A DNA stretch of 64,000 nucleotides from JAKANT01 sp035502095 (GTDB lineage: Bacteria > Pseudomonadota > Gammaproteobacteria > Burkholderiales > Burkholderiaceae_F). Position numbers and translations under genes: made by a program. Below, one piece after another: positions 1 to 8,701 of this stretch. The stretch's first letter is position 1. Each line of letters starts with the position of its first letter. The notes beneath the pieces were generated by a model, which saw only the letters and a list, made by a program, of their open reading frames with translations, made no database searches and had not been told where the DNA came from. The stretch is from positions 9,192 to 73,191 of the forward strand of contig DATJUX010000007.1 in NCBI GenBank assembly GCA_035502095.1, given 5' to 3'.

Positions 1-2
1 AG

Positions 3-365
3 TGGGGCGACACACTCGGTGCCGTGTTGCGCGACAGAAGTACCGCACCGCTGGCCGGCGGCCCGCCACTGCTCGGCGGGGTCGGGCGCGAGCGTTTCGT
101 TTTCGCCCCCGGTGCCGGCCGCTGGCGCACGCGCGCCGCGATCGGACAACGCGTCCGCAGCGGCGATGTGATTGGCCGCATCGCTGATGTATCGATCCAC
201 GCTCCGGTGAGTGGAAGCCTGCGCGGACTGACGCGGGATGATGTCGTGGTGGCGGCCGGCGACAACGTCCTGGAGGTCGATCCACGCCAGGCGCCCGAGG
301 TGTTCGGGCTCGGTACGCGGCCACGTGCCGTTGCGCGCGGCGTCTGCGCGGCGCTCGGCCTGTGA
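3..365 (+). CDS. YqeB-type (EF2563 family) molybdenum hydroxylase accessory protein, C-terminal part
   Basis: The reading frame is open from the left edge, so the start lies outside the window; about 120 C-terminal residues are visible. The sequence (GDTLGAVLRDRSTAPL, later GDVIGRIADVSIHAPVSG) matches my recollection of the C-terminal lipoyl/biotinyl-like beta domain of the EF2563/YqeB family, which accompanies selenium-dependent or xanthine-dehydrogenase-type molybdenum hydroxylases. The next gene, a MobA-type guanylyltransferase 12 bases downstream, fits that role because both serve molybdenum-cofactor enzymes. The exact biochemical function of the family is not settled. The family call rests on remembered similarity. 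Confidence 0.6.
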   Translation, partial: WGDTLGAVLRDRSTAPLAGGPPLLGGVGRERFVFAPGAGRWRTRAAIGQRVRSGDVIGRIADVSIHAPVSGSLRGLTRDDVVVAAGDNVLEVDPRQAPEVFGLGTRPRAVARGVCAALGL

Positions 366-377
366 CGAGACATTGCG

Positions 378-968
378 ATGACCGCACGTGACGATGTGAC
401 CGGCCTGGTGCTTGCGGGAGGGCGCGGCAGCCGCATGGGCGGCGTCGACAAGGGATTGCAGATGCTCGACGGGACGCCGTTGGTGCAGCATGCATTGCAC
501 CGGCTGGCGCCGCAGGTGGGCGCGCTGATGATCAACGCGAATCGCAATCTCGAGACCTACGCGCGGTTCGGCTTTCCCGTGCGGCCCGATGCGGACGCCG
601 ACTTCGCCGGTCCGCTGGCGGGGTTCGTGGCCGGGCTCGCGCATTGCGCAACCGATTGGCTCGTCACCGTCCCGTGCGACACGCCGCGTTTTCCGCTCGA
701 CCTCGTGGACCGCTTGCTCGCTTCGGTCGGAAGCGCGACAGTGGCGGTCGCGTGCTCGCTCGAAGACGGCGTCCAACGGCGACAGCCGGTGTTCTGCCTC
801 ATGCGGCGCACCGCGCACGCCGACATCGTTACGTATTTGGCCGGCGGCGGCCGAAAGATCGACGGTTGGTTCAAGCAGGCTCATTGCGTCGACGTGTTGT
901 TCGACCATGCCGACGCGTTCTTCAACGCCAATACGATCGAGGAACTGCGCCGGCTCGGGCCGGCCTAG
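378..968 (+). CDS. mobA: Molybdenum cofactor guanylyltransferase MobA
   Basis: This 196-residue cytoplasmic protein should transfer GMP from GTP to Mo-molybdopterin, making the bis-MGD form of the cofactor. The N-terminal nucleotide-binding signature LAGGRGSRMGGVDKGL (about residues 12-27), the DFAGPLAGF segment and the VPCDTP motif are those of MobA rather than the MocA/YgfJ branch. Length matches E. coli MobA (194 residues). It follows the YqeB-type gene by 12 bases and is probably in the same transcript. The C-terminal FNANTIEEL is also family-typical. Confidence 0.88.
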   Translation: MTARDDVTGLVLAGGRGSRMGGVDKGLQMLDGTPLVQHALHRLAPQVGALMINANRNLETYARFGFPVRPDADADFAGPLAGFVAGLAHCATDWLVTVPCDTPRFPLDLVDRLLASVGSATVAVACSLEDGVQRRQPVFCLMRRTAHADIVTYLAGGGRKIDGWFKQAHCVDVLFDHADAFFNANTIEELRRLGPA

Positions 969-996
969 CCAGGCGCCATCCAACGGAGGGACGGAT

Positions 997-2415
997 ATGT
1001 TCGCGGAATACGATCGCTGCGACGGGATCGGCCTGGCGGCACTGGTGCGCAAGCGCGACGTCAGCGCCGAAGAGATGCTCGAGACCGCGATCGCTCGCGT
1101 CGAAGCGCGCAATCCGGCGCTCAACGCGGTGGTCAATCGCCTCTACGACGAAGCGCGCGCCGCGCTACGGGCCGGGCTCCCCGCGGGTCGCTTCCACGGC
1201 GTGCCGTACCTGCTGAAGGACCTGGGCGCGCACTACGCCGGGGCCGTCACCAGCTACGGCAGCAAGCTGTTCGCGGCGAATCGGGTCGACCACGACAGCG
1301 AGTTCACCGCGCGCTTGAAGCGCGCGGGCCTCGTGATCTTCGGCAAGACGAACACGCCGGAGATGGGGGTCTGCACGTCGACCGAACCGCGCCTGTTCGG
1401 TGCCACGCGCAATCCATGGAATCCCGGCTACAGCGCGGGCGGCTCGAGCGGAGGCGCGGCGGCGGCCGTCGCCGGGGGCATGCTGCCGATGGCGCACGCC
1501 ACCGACGGCGGCGGCTCGATCCGCATCCCCGCGTCGTGCTGCGGGCTGGTCGGGTTGAAGCCGACGCGCGCACGCAATCCGGCCGGTCCCGACGCGGGCG
1601 AGGGCTGGAGCGGCGCCTCGATCGGACACGCGGTCACGCGCACGGTGCGCGACAGCGCGGCGCTGCTCGATGCCACGGCGGGTCCGGACTTGGGCGACCC
1701 CTACTGGGCGCCGCCGCCGTCCGGCGCGTTCCTGAGCGAAGTCGGACGCGCACCGGGTCGATTGCGCGTCGCGTTGACGACCACGTCGTTCAACCGCGCG
1801 CCCGTCAACCCCGAGTGCGCCGGCGCGGCGCGTGCGGCGGCAAAGCTGTGCGAAACACTGGGCCATCACGTCGACGAAGCCCACCCCGAAGTCGATGTCG
1901 ATGCGCTGGGCCACGCGTTTCGCATCATCGTCGGTGCGAACGTCTGCATGAGGCTCGAAAGACGCGCTGCTGCGCTCGGTCGCCCGCTCGCCTCGACCGA
2001 CGTGGAGAAGGTCACGTGGGCCCACGCCATGGCCGGGCGCACGCATACCGCCGCGGACTACGCGCGTTCCGTCGATGTGTTTCATGCCACCGGCCGCAAA
2101 TTGGCAGGCTTCCTCGCCCGCTACGACGTACTGCTCACGCCGACCATGTGCCAGCCGCCGTATCCGATCGGCGTTCTCGACATGGCGAACGAAGACGATG
2201 CCGCGTTTCTCGCGGCAATCCTCGCATCGGTCGGTTTCACGTCGCTCTTCAACGCAACGGGCAATCCGGCGATTTCGCTCCCGCTCGGATGGTCGCAAGC
2301 CGGCTTGCCGATCGGAGTGCAATTCGCGGCGCGGTTCGGCGACGAGGCCACGCTCCTGCGGCTTGCGTCGCAACTCGAAACCGCTCAGCCCTGGGCGGAT
2401 CGACGGCCGGGCTGA
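997..2415 (+). CDS. Amidase-signature family amidase
   Basis: This 472-residue amidase-signature enzyme should hydrolyse carboxamides through a Ser-cisSer-Lys triad. The triad is visible as Lys74 (LLKDLG), Ser150 in GGSSGG and Ser174 in GGSIRIPA; the 24-residue spacing of the two serines matches characterised members. The ATG at 997 is preceded by GGAGGG. The true substrate cannot be read from sequence. It starts 28 bases after mobA and is followed 15 bases later by an AraC-type regulator. A second, clearly different amidase lies at 8702-10111. Confidence 0.88.
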   Translation: MFAEYDRCDGIGLAALVRKRDVSAEEMLETAIARVEARNPALNAVVNRLYDEARAALRAGLPAGRFHGVPYLLKDLGAHYAGAVTSYGSKLFAANRVDHDSEFTARLKRAGLVIFGKTNTPEMGVCTSTEPRLFGATRNPWNPGYSAGGSSGGAAAAVAGGMLPMAHATDGGGSIRIPASCCGLVGLKPTRARNPAGPDAGEGWSGASIGHAVTRTVRDSAALLDATAGPDLGDPYWAPPPSGAFLSEVGRAPGRLRVALTTTSFNRAPVNPECAGAARAAAKLCETLGHHVDEAHPEVDVDALGHAFRIIVGANVCMRLERRAAALGRPLASTDVEKVTWAHAMAGRTHTAADYARSVDVFHATGRKLAGFLARYDVLLTPTMCQPPYPIGVLDMANEDDAAFLAAILASVGFTSLFNATGNPAISLPLGWSQAGLPIGVQFAARFGDEATLLRLASQLETAQPWADRRPG

Positions 2416-2430
2416 TCGGCTCGACACGAG

Positions 2431-3519
2431 GTGGCTGTCACGTATCTGCCTCTCATCGACGCGGGCCTGCGCGGCGCCGTGATCGCACTGTTGCTGCTCT
2501 TGACCGTCGAGATGGCGCGCGGGCGCGCCCGGCTGCCGAGCAAACGCGTCGGGATGCTGATCGCCATCGGCCTCTGCGTGCAGGTGATCAGTTCGGCGCC
2601 GCCGTTCGAGGCGCAGGTGCCGCGCCTGTGGCAGGCGCCCTTCATCGCGGTCTCGGTGGCCAACGCCGTGCTGTTCTGGATGTTCGTGCAGGCGATGTTC
2701 GATGACGACTTCGCGATCAAACGGCTGCACGTGACGGCGTGGCTCGCCGTCGCGACGCTGAGCGGCTTGAATTGCGTCCGCTTCGCGGAAGGTTCGCCGC
2801 TCGTGGCGGAAGTCGCCCTCGGTCTGCAGCGCGCCGTGCCGCTGGTCTTCTCGGTCCTGGCAGTGATCGCTGCCGTATCGAACTGGCGCGCCGATCTCGT
2901 GGAGGCACGCCGGCGTCTGCGGGCGGTTCTCCTGGTGGCCGGCGTCTTGTACACGATCGCGGTGTTCGCGATGCGAGTCGGTTCTCCCGGCGGCCGCCTG
3001 TCCGATCTGGCCGCGGTCGTGGACGTCGTCGCCCTGCTGATCGTCGTGGCGCTGGCGGTGCCGTATCTGCTGCACCCGGCGGAGAGCGCGTTGGTGGCGG
3101 CGACGCCGTTGACGAGGCGCGCCGCGGCGGAACCGGAGCGACAGCCGACAACGGAGCCCGATCCGGCCGAAGAGCGTCTGTCGGAGGCGTTGCAGCGGTT
3201 GATGGCGGTCGAACACATCTATCGGTCGGAGAATCTCTCGGTCGCCGGCCTCGCGGCGCGCCTGGCGGCGCCGGAATACCGCTTGCGCCGGCTGATCAAC
3301 CAGCGCCTCGGCTATCGCAACTTCAACGCTTACATCAATGCATTCCGCCTCGCCGAGGCGCGTGCGGCGCTGGCCGATCCCGGGCGGCGCGAGACGCCGG
3401 TCCTGACGATCGCGCTTGGCGCGGGATTCCAGTCGATCGGCCCCTTCAACCGGGCTTTTAAGACCGCCACCGGCCGCACCCCCACCGAGTTCAGACGGGA
3501 AAAGCTGGCCGAATCCTGA
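2431..3519 (+). CDS. Membrane-embedded AraC-family transcriptional regulator
   Basis: This 362-residue protein has about seven hydrophobic segments in its first 215 residues (for example GAVIALLLLLTVEMA and VVALLIVVALAVPYLL). A charged linker follows, then a C-terminal AraC helix-turn-helix domain (about residues 255-360) ending in the GRTPTEFR motif typical of the second HTH. Such proteins are thought to sense a signal at the inner membrane and bind DNA directly; the ligand is unknown. The start is a GTG 15 bases after the amidase stop, so the two may be co-transcribed. The start choice is moderately uncertain because no strong ribosome site is evident. Confidence 0.82.
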   Translation: MAVTYLPLIDAGLRGAVIALLLLLTVEMARGRARLPSKRVGMLIAIGLCVQVISSAPPFEAQVPRLWQAPFIAVSVANAVLFWMFVQAMFDDDFAIKRLHVTAWLAVATLSGLNCVRFAEGSPLVAEVALGLQRAVPLVFSVLAVIAAVSNWRADLVEARRRLRAVLLVAGVLYTIAVFAMRVGSPGGRLSDLAAVVDVVALLIVVALAVPYLLHPAESALVAATPLTRRAAAEPERQPTTEPDPAEERLSEALQRLMAVEHIYRSENLSVAGLAARLAAPEYRLRRLINQRLGYRNFNAYINAFRLAEARAALADPGRRETPVLTIALGAGFQSIGPFNRAFKTATGRTPTEFRREKLAES

Positions 3520-3630
3520 AATCGGCCAGCCGGAAGTCGAACCTTCGCGGTTTCGGCGAGACGCTGCACGGCCAGCACGGCATGTTTCGCGGCACCGGGG
3601 CCACGGGCCCCTCGACGAGGAGTGCGAACG

Positions 3631-4680
3631 ATGTTTGCTGGCCACGCGTTGCGGACGATGTTCGGGCGCGGCGTTCTCGCCGCCGCGACCGCGCTGCTGC
3701 CCTGCCTTGCGCAGGCGACCGTCGGATTGAGCGAGATCGCGGCCATCGGCGACGATGGACCGGTGACGGTGTTCTATCCGACGCACGACGAGGAGCGCGC
3801 GCTGCAACGCGGGCGCCTCACGCTGAACCTTGCACAGGACGGCACACCGGTGCGCGGCAATGGTCGTCTGGTCGTCATATCGCACGGTTCCGGCGGCTCG
3901 CCCTGGGTGCACGCCGATCTCGCGCGTTGCCTGGTCGATGCCGGGTTCGTCGTCGCCCTGCCGCAGCACCGCGGCGACAACTACAAGGACCAGAGCGATC
4001 CGGGCCCGGACAGCTGGACGATCCGGCCGGCCGAAGTCTCGCGCGCCATCGACGCGGTCGGGCGCGATGCCCGCTTCGCGCCGTTGCTGGACCTCGACAG
4101 GGTCGGCGTGTACGGCATGTCCGCCGGCGGCCACACGGCATTGAGCATGGCTGGCGGGCGCTGGTCGCCGGCCGGCTTCAAGCGCCATTGCGACCAGCAC
4201 CTGGAGGAAGACTTCCAGGCGTGCGTGGGGCTGATCACGCGCCTGAATGGCGACGTGTTCGATGGCATCAAGAAATGGGCGGCGCGCACCGTGATCGATC
4301 ACCGCTTCGACGACGGCACGGTGCGCGCGTACGTCGACCCACGCGTCGCCGCGGTGGTCGCAGGCGTGCCGTTTTCGGCCGATTTCGACCTGGACTCGCT
4401 GGCGGCACCGCGCGTGCCGCTCGGCTTGATCACGGCACAGCAGGACCGCTGGCTGATTCCGCGCTTTCACAGCGATCGCGTGCTTCTGGTGTGCAAGTCA
4501 TGCGAACACATCGCCGACCTTGCGACCGGCGGGCACGGCGCGCTGCTGTCGCCTTTGCCGCCGGGATTCACCGGGCTGATCGGCGACCTGCTGAACGATC
4601 CGCCGGGCTTCGACCGCCGCGAAATGGCGGAGGTCGACCGCAAGACCACGACGTTCTTCGAGCGGCATCTCACGCAGTGA
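3631..4680 (+). CDS. Exported alpha/beta hydrolase (dienelactone hydrolase / PAF-acetylhydrolase-like)
   Basis: This 349-residue protein carries an N-terminal signal-like hydrophobic stretch (about residues 13-30, ending ALLPCLAQA), so export to the periplasm is likely. The alpha/beta hydrolase fold is indicated by HGSGG (85-89, oxyanion region), the nucleophile elbow GMSAGG with Ser164, and a late GGHGALL that may carry the catalytic histidine. It resembles the platelet-activating-factor acetylhydrolase/dienelactone hydrolase group; the substrate is unknown. ATG 3631 was chosen because GAGGAG lies about 10 bases upstream. An in-frame GTG at 3622 is possible but overlaps that site. Confidence 0.8.
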   Translation: MFAGHALRTMFGRGVLAAATALLPCLAQATVGLSEIAAIGDDGPVTVFYPTHDEERALQRGRLTLNLAQDGTPVRGNGRLVVISHGSGGSPWVHADLARCLVDAGFVVALPQHRGDNYKDQSDPGPDSWTIRPAEVSRAIDAVGRDARFAPLLDLDRVGVYGMSAGGHTALSMAGGRWSPAGFKRHCDQHLEEDFQACVGLITRLNGDVFDGIKKWAARTVIDHRFDDGTVRAYVDPRVAAVVAGVPFSADFDLDSLAAPRVPLGLITAQQDRWLIPRFHSDRVLLVCKSCEHIADLATGGHGALLSPLPPGFTGLIGDLLNDPPGFDRREMAEVDRKTTTFFERHLTQ

Positions 4681-4683
4681 GCG

Positions 4684-5157
4684 GTCGCCCTTAAGCCCGC
4701 GCGCACGTTCGACATCTCCGCGGCGGGCATGCGGCGCTGGTGGCCGGCGACCCACTCGATCAATCCGACCTGGGCACCGATCGCGGAGATCGGGATGGAA
4801 TCGCGCCCCGGCGGCCGCTGGTACGAGCGCGGCGCCGATGGAAGCGAGTGCGACTGGGGCAGGGTGCTGTTGTGAGTGGGAGCCGCCCGCGCGGCTCGTC
4901 CTTGCGTGGCAGATCTCGGCCGCGTGGCAGTACGCCCCCGCGTTGCTGACGGAAGTCGAGATTCGCTTCGACCCGTGCGGACCGAGCATGACCCAGGTTC
5001 ACCTCGAACACCGGCGCCTCGAAAGCTGGGCGACACCGCTGTGGCGATGCACGCCATCGTCGACGCGCCGAACGGCTGGGGCGGGCTCTCGGGCTTTTCG
5101 CGACCGTGCTTCGCAGCGGCGGCGGCGCCGGGGGGCCCCGTGCAGGGTGTGAGTTGA
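4684..5157 (+). pseudogene. Decayed SRPBCC (AHSA1/START-like) domain gene with several frameshifts
   Basis: Three successive frames read as one SRPBCC protein. The first gives RRWWPATHSINPTWAPIAEI then RPGGRWYERGADG, ending at a TGA near 4873. A second frame continues at about 4872 with WEPPARLVLAWQISAAWQY then TEVEIRFDPCG. A third takes over near 5030 with GDTAVAMHAIVDAPNGWGG. No start codon or N-terminal strand is present after the preceding stop at 4680. The family is normally an intact protein of about 150-170 residues. At least two indels plus a missing start make this a relic, though assembly error cannot be excluded. Boundaries are approximate. Confidence 0.75.
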
Positions 5158-5193
5158 GGACCGCAGGTCATTGATCCGTTTGAGAAATAAGGC

Positions 5194-5242
5194 ATCGCCC
5201 AAACCGATCGGGCGATTCCAAAAGCACGATTGGAGATCGTGC
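5194..5242 (+). other. Two adjacent 7-bp hairpins in a leader region
   Basis: ATCGCCC (5194-5200) can pair with GGGCGAT (5210-5216), and GCACGAT (5224-5230) with ATCGTGC (5236-5242). They lie 70-118 bases upstream of the small gene at 5312, in a locally less GC-rich stretch (5158-5310) that has no convincing gene. They could form a structured 5' leader, but no known RNA family was recognised and no U-tract follows. Confidence 0.3.
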
Positions 5243-5311
5243 ATGAGCGTCCCTATCGTCGTTGGCGAGCGCTGGATTGAAGGCGGCGCGCAATCGAGAA
5301 GGGACAATCAA

Positions 5312-5539
5312 ATGAACGGCTTTCAACTTTCGGTCTTTGACGTAGACGTGCCGCGTGCTGAACGCATGACGCCGTATGCGCGCCGGCAGCGGGAACTGGA
5401 AGAGCAGGCGTTCTACGAACGCTTCGGCGCCCGCCCGGTGTGGGAACGTGTTTCGACGCCGGTGTTGGCTACGGTCGTGGGCGCCGTCGCGGCGTTCGGA
5501 GCGATCTTCCTCGCGGTGAAGGAAACGCTGGGTAGCTGA
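5312..5539 (+). CDS. Small hypothetical protein with one C-terminal membrane segment
   Basis: This 75-residue protein was not recognised. The first half is hydrophilic (RRQRELEEQAFYERFG) and the end is a hydrophobic helix (VLATVVGAVAAFGAIFLAV) followed by a short tail, giving a probable tail-anchored inner-membrane topology. The ATG at 5312 has AGAAGGGA about 8-14 bases upstream. Codon use resembles its neighbours, which supports it being real. No function can be inferred from the flanking genes. Confidence 0.55.
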   Translation: MNGFQLSVFDVDVPRAERMTPYARRQRELEEQAFYERFGARPVWERVSTPVLATVVGAVAAFGAIFLAVKETLGS

Positions 5540-5655
5540 TACCCGGTGCAGGACTCCGGCCGCTCCTTGCAGCCGAGCGGCCGGTGTTGCCGGTTCCCGG
5601 AAGGCCGAATTTTCGCGAAGGCGCGCCTTAATCGCGGGACCGTATCCTTCGCGGC

Positions 5656-6216
5656 ATGCTCTATCTGGAAACGACGCCCGCCGCGCGACTTCTGGCGGCG
5701 CTCCTGTCCAGTGCCTGCATGGCCTGCGCTTCGGTGAGTGAAACGACGCCGCCCGGGTTGCAGGTGCTCAAAGACGACTACGACGGCGCGACGATCGTGC
5801 GCCAGGCGCCGGTCAATTCGGGCAGCGACGCGGCCGGCGACTGGAACGCGCTGGGCTTCGAGTGGAAGTCGAAGTTCCCCAACCGCGTCGTGATCGCCGC
5901 CGGGACGCGCGGCGTCATCAACATCACGGACCTTGTGCTCGAGATCGACGGCGAGAACGCCGCCGTCAAGCGGGCGAGCGAACTGACCGACTACGGGGAT
6001 TCGTCGACGGGCGAACGCTGGTCGATGCGGCGCTTCGAGGTCAGTTGGGCCGACTTCGAGCGCATGGCGACCGCGCATGCAGTCCAGGTGAGGGTCATCG
6101 GCGCGAACGAGATCTTCGTGACCTCGTTCGGTGCCGATCGGCCCGGCGCACCGGTCAACACAACCCTCCCCGCTTTCCGCGCCGAGGTGCGTAAGCAGCG
6201 CGGCGAAGAGCCGTAG
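5656..6216 (+). CDS. Hypothetical exported protein, possible lipoprotein
   Basis: This 186-residue protein begins with a hydrophobic leader (about residues 8-25) containing LLSSACMACAS. One of the two cysteines could be lipidated, but neither fits a strict lipobox. The rest is soluble, with alternating strand-like stretches (RVVIAAGTRGVINITDLVLEI). A possible -10 element (GTATCC) lies about 25 bases upstream. I do not recognise the family. It stands between the small protein at 5312 and the ceramidase-like gene, with gaps above 100 bases on both sides, so it may be its own unit. Confidence 0.55.
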   Translation: MLYLETTPAARLLAALLSSACMACASVSETTPPGLQVLKDDYDGATIVRQAPVNSGSDAAGDWNALGFEWKSKFPNRVVIAAGTRGVINITDLVLEIDGENAAVKRASELTDYGDSSTGERWSMRRFEVSWADFERMATAHAVQVRVIGANEIFVTSFGADRPGAPVNTTLPAFRAEVRKQRGEEP

Positions 6217-6371
6217 GCACGCACCGCCACGCGTGCACCACCGCTTTGCGCGGTCGACGGCATTCGCGATGCGCGACTTCGGGCCGCCCGTGATCGTACG
6301 ATTCCCGTGCTCGCCCCTCGTTGCTCGCTTGGCCGGCACAGTGGCGTCTCGCCCGATTCGGGACGACGAAG

Positions 6372-7184
6372 ATGAAGAGGCTGACTGCAGCCCTGCCTGC
6401 CTTGACGATGGCGGCCCTTGCACTGGCGTTGCTCGTGCACGGCCCGATACCGCAATGGCCCGGCTACCACGACTTTGCCGACCTGCGCATGCTGGCCGGC
6501 ATCCCGCGCGCTGCCGACGTCCTGTCCAACGTCGGCTTTGCCGTGGTCGGGATCGTGGGGCTGGTTGTGCTGAATTTCCGCGGCGGTCAGTGCGCCCTCG
6601 GTGCCGCGTGGTCAGGCTACGCGATGTTCCTCGTCGCGCTGGTCCTCACCGCGCTCGGGTCCGGCTTCTATCACCTGGTCCCCGACAACGCGCGGCTCGT
6701 GTGGGACCGTCTTCCGGTCGCGCTCGCGTGCGCGGGCCTTCTTGCCGGTGTACGTGCCGATACGCACGCCGACGGCCGCGCGCATGCAGTCGCGGCGGCA
6801 TTGGCCGTGGCGGCGATCGCGAGCGTCCTCTGGTGGCACGTCACGGAAACGCGCGGGCAGGGCGACTTGCGACCGTACATCTTGATCCAGGCGGCGCCGT
6901 TGCTGCTCGTGCCGCTGTGGCAGGCGCGGGCACGCGCTCCGCGCGCCGACCGTCTCGCGTTTGGCGCCGCGCTGGTCCTGTACCTTGTGGCGCGCGCGGC
7001 GGAGTTGAACGACCGCGCGGTGTTCGACGCGCTCGGCTGGATCAGCGGCCACACGATCAAGCATCTGCTTGCAACCTGCGCCGCCGCGGTGATCGTTGCG
7101 AGGCTTGTCGCGCGTTCGCGCGCACGATCGCAGATCCCGGCCGCACCGAGACTTTCTTCGCCGCATCCGTTGCGAACACCGTAG
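6372..7184 (+). CDS. Ceramidase-like integral membrane protein (CREST superfamily)
   Basis: This 270-residue polytopic membrane protein has about seven hydrophobic helices. The segment GSGFYHLVPDNARLVWDRLP (Ser and His four residues apart, then Asp) and a late HTIKH correspond to the conserved Ser/His/Asp zinc-site pattern of alkaline ceramidases and related CREST hydrolases. The real substrate in a bacterium is uncertain. ATG 6372 is preferred to upstream in-frame ATG codons because it sits directly before a canonical first helix (MKRLTAALPAL). It ends 21 bases before the D-aminoacylase gene, suggesting one transcript. Confidence 0.65.
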   Translation: MKRLTAALPALTMAALALALLVHGPIPQWPGYHDFADLRMLAGIPRAADVLSNVGFAVVGIVGLVVLNFRGGQCALGAAWSGYAMFLVALVLTALGSGFYHLVPDNARLVWDRLPVALACAGLLAGVRADTHADGRAHAVAAALAVAAIASVLWWHVTETRGQGDLRPYILIQAAPLLLVPLWQARARAPRADRLAFGAALVLYLVARAAELNDRAVFDALGWISGHTIKHLLATCAAAVIVARLVARSRARSQIPAAPRLSSPHPLRTP

Positions 7185-7205
7185 TCATCGGACAGACTCA
7201 CGCCG

Positions 7206-8651
7206 ATGGCGAAAACGCGCGCGGATCTCTTGTTGCGGGGGGGCACGATCATCGACGGCAGCGGTGCGCCGCGCTGTCGCGGCGACATTGCGGTTGTGAA
7301 CGGATCCATCGCGGCGGTCGATCTCTCGCTGGCGCAAGACGCCGCCCGGGTAATCGATCTGGAAGGCCTGGCCGTCGCGCCCGGCTTCATCGACGTGCAC
7401 ACGCACGACGACCGCCTGCTGCTGGCCGACCCGTCGATGGCGCCCAAGGTGAGCCAGGGCGTCACCAGCGTCGTGGTCGGCAACTGCGGGATCAGCCTCG
7501 CCCCGCTGGGAGGAAGCTCTGCGGTGCCGCCGCTCAATCTGCTAGCCAACGAGGGCGATACGCGCCACTTCGATTCGTTCGCGCAATACTTCGCGACGCT
7601 GGAGGCGCAGCCGGCCGCGATCAACTGCGCGGCATTGATCGGGCACACGACGCTGCGCGTCGTCACCATGACGGACCTCGAGCGCCCTGCGCAGCCGCAC
7701 GAAATCGCCGCGATGCAGGCGCTTGTGCGAGAGGGACTCGCCGCCGGCGCGATCGGGGTTTCGACCGGCACCTACTACGCGCCGGCCGCCGCGGCGACGA
7801 GCGGCGAAATCAGGCAGGTCTGCGAACCCCTGCGCGGCACCCCGGCGTTGATCGCCTCCCACATCCGCGACGAAGGCGAGCGCGTGCTGGATGCGATGAA
7901 CGAGGCGATCGCGATCGCGCACGACCTCGGCGTGCGCCAGGTGCTGTCGCACCACAAGGTGATCGGCCGCGCCAACTTTGGTCGCTCGCGCGAGACGCTT
8001 GCGCTGCTCGACGAGGCGCTCAGCACCCATGACGTGTGCCTCGACTGCTATCCCTATGCGGCGTCGTCGACTGTGCTGAGCAAGCGCGCCGCGCATCAGG
8101 CGCAGCGCGTGCTCATCGCGTGGTCGAAGGGACGACCCGAAGCCGCGGGGCGTTATCTCGACGAACTTGCCGCCGAAGCGGGCGTGCAAACCGACGAGCT
8201 GATCGACACCTTGCAGCCGGCCGGGGCGATCTATTTCTCGCTGGACGACGAGGATGTGGAGCGCATCCTCGCCCATCCGGAAACGATGATCGGATCGGAC
8301 GGACTGCCGCACGACGAGTTTCCGCACCCGCGCTTGTGGGGCACGTTTCCGCGCGTCCTCGGACACTACGCGCGCGAACGCCGCCTGTTCACGCTCGAGC
8401 AGGCGGTGCACAAGATGACGGGCCTGCCGGCGCGCCGGTTCGGCCTGGCGGGACGCGGCCTGATCGCACCCGGCTGCAGCGCCGACCTGGTCGTCTTCGA
8501 TCCCGATCGGATCGCCGACACGGCGACGTTCGCACGGCCGAAGGTGGCGGCGGCCGGCATCCTTTCGGTCTATGTCAACGGCACGGCGGCGTGGCAGGAG
8601 GGCCGCAGCACGGGCGCACGGACCGGCCGGATCCTGCGGCGGACGCATTGA
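7206..8651 (+). CDS. N-acyl-D-amino-acid deacylase (D-aminoacylase)
   Basis: This 481-residue amidohydrolase-superfamily enzyme should release D-amino acids from N-acyl-D-amino acids. The metal-binding HTH (His65, His67), Cys94 in GNCGIS, SHIRDEGERV, SHHKVIGRANFG and the late SDGLPHDEFPHPRLWG with its aspartate are all in the order expected of D-aminoacylases. The full length is preserved. The neighbouring amidase (8702) and FAD monooxygenase may belong to the same degradative unit. A D-amino acid dehydrogenase homologue occurs at 32478, but too far away to be co-transcribed. Confidence 0.88.
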   Translation: MAKTRADLLLRGGTIIDGSGAPRCRGDIAVVNGSIAAVDLSLAQDAARVIDLEGLAVAPGFIDVHTHDDRLLLADPSMAPKVSQGVTSVVVGNCGISLAPLGGSSAVPPLNLLANEGDTRHFDSFAQYFATLEAQPAAINCAALIGHTTLRVVTMTDLERPAQPHEIAAMQALVREGLAAGAIGVSTGTYYAPAAAATSGEIRQVCEPLRGTPALIASHIRDEGERVLDAMNEAIAIAHDLGVRQVLSHHKVIGRANFGRSRETLALLDEALSTHDVCLDCYPYAASSTVLSKRAAHQAQRVLIAWSKGRPEAAGRYLDELAAEAGVQTDELIDTLQPAGAIYFSLDDEDVERILAHPETMIGSDGLPHDEFPHPRLWGTFPRVLGHYARERRLFTLEQAVHKMTGLPARRFGLAGRGLIAPGCSADLVVFDPDRIADTATFARPKVAAAGILSVYVNGTAAWQEGRSTGARTGRILRRTH

Positions 8652-8701
8652 GACGAGTGATACATGGCGCTTGAAAGAATCAAACCCCTGCCGAGGCGAA
8701 T

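Noticed and set aside
1165..4470. A minus-strand open frame of about 1,100 codons
   Set aside because: It lies antisense to an amidase, an AraC regulator and a hydrolase with clear motifs; its translation is Arg/His-rich without domains. It is a by-product of GC-rich third codon positions.
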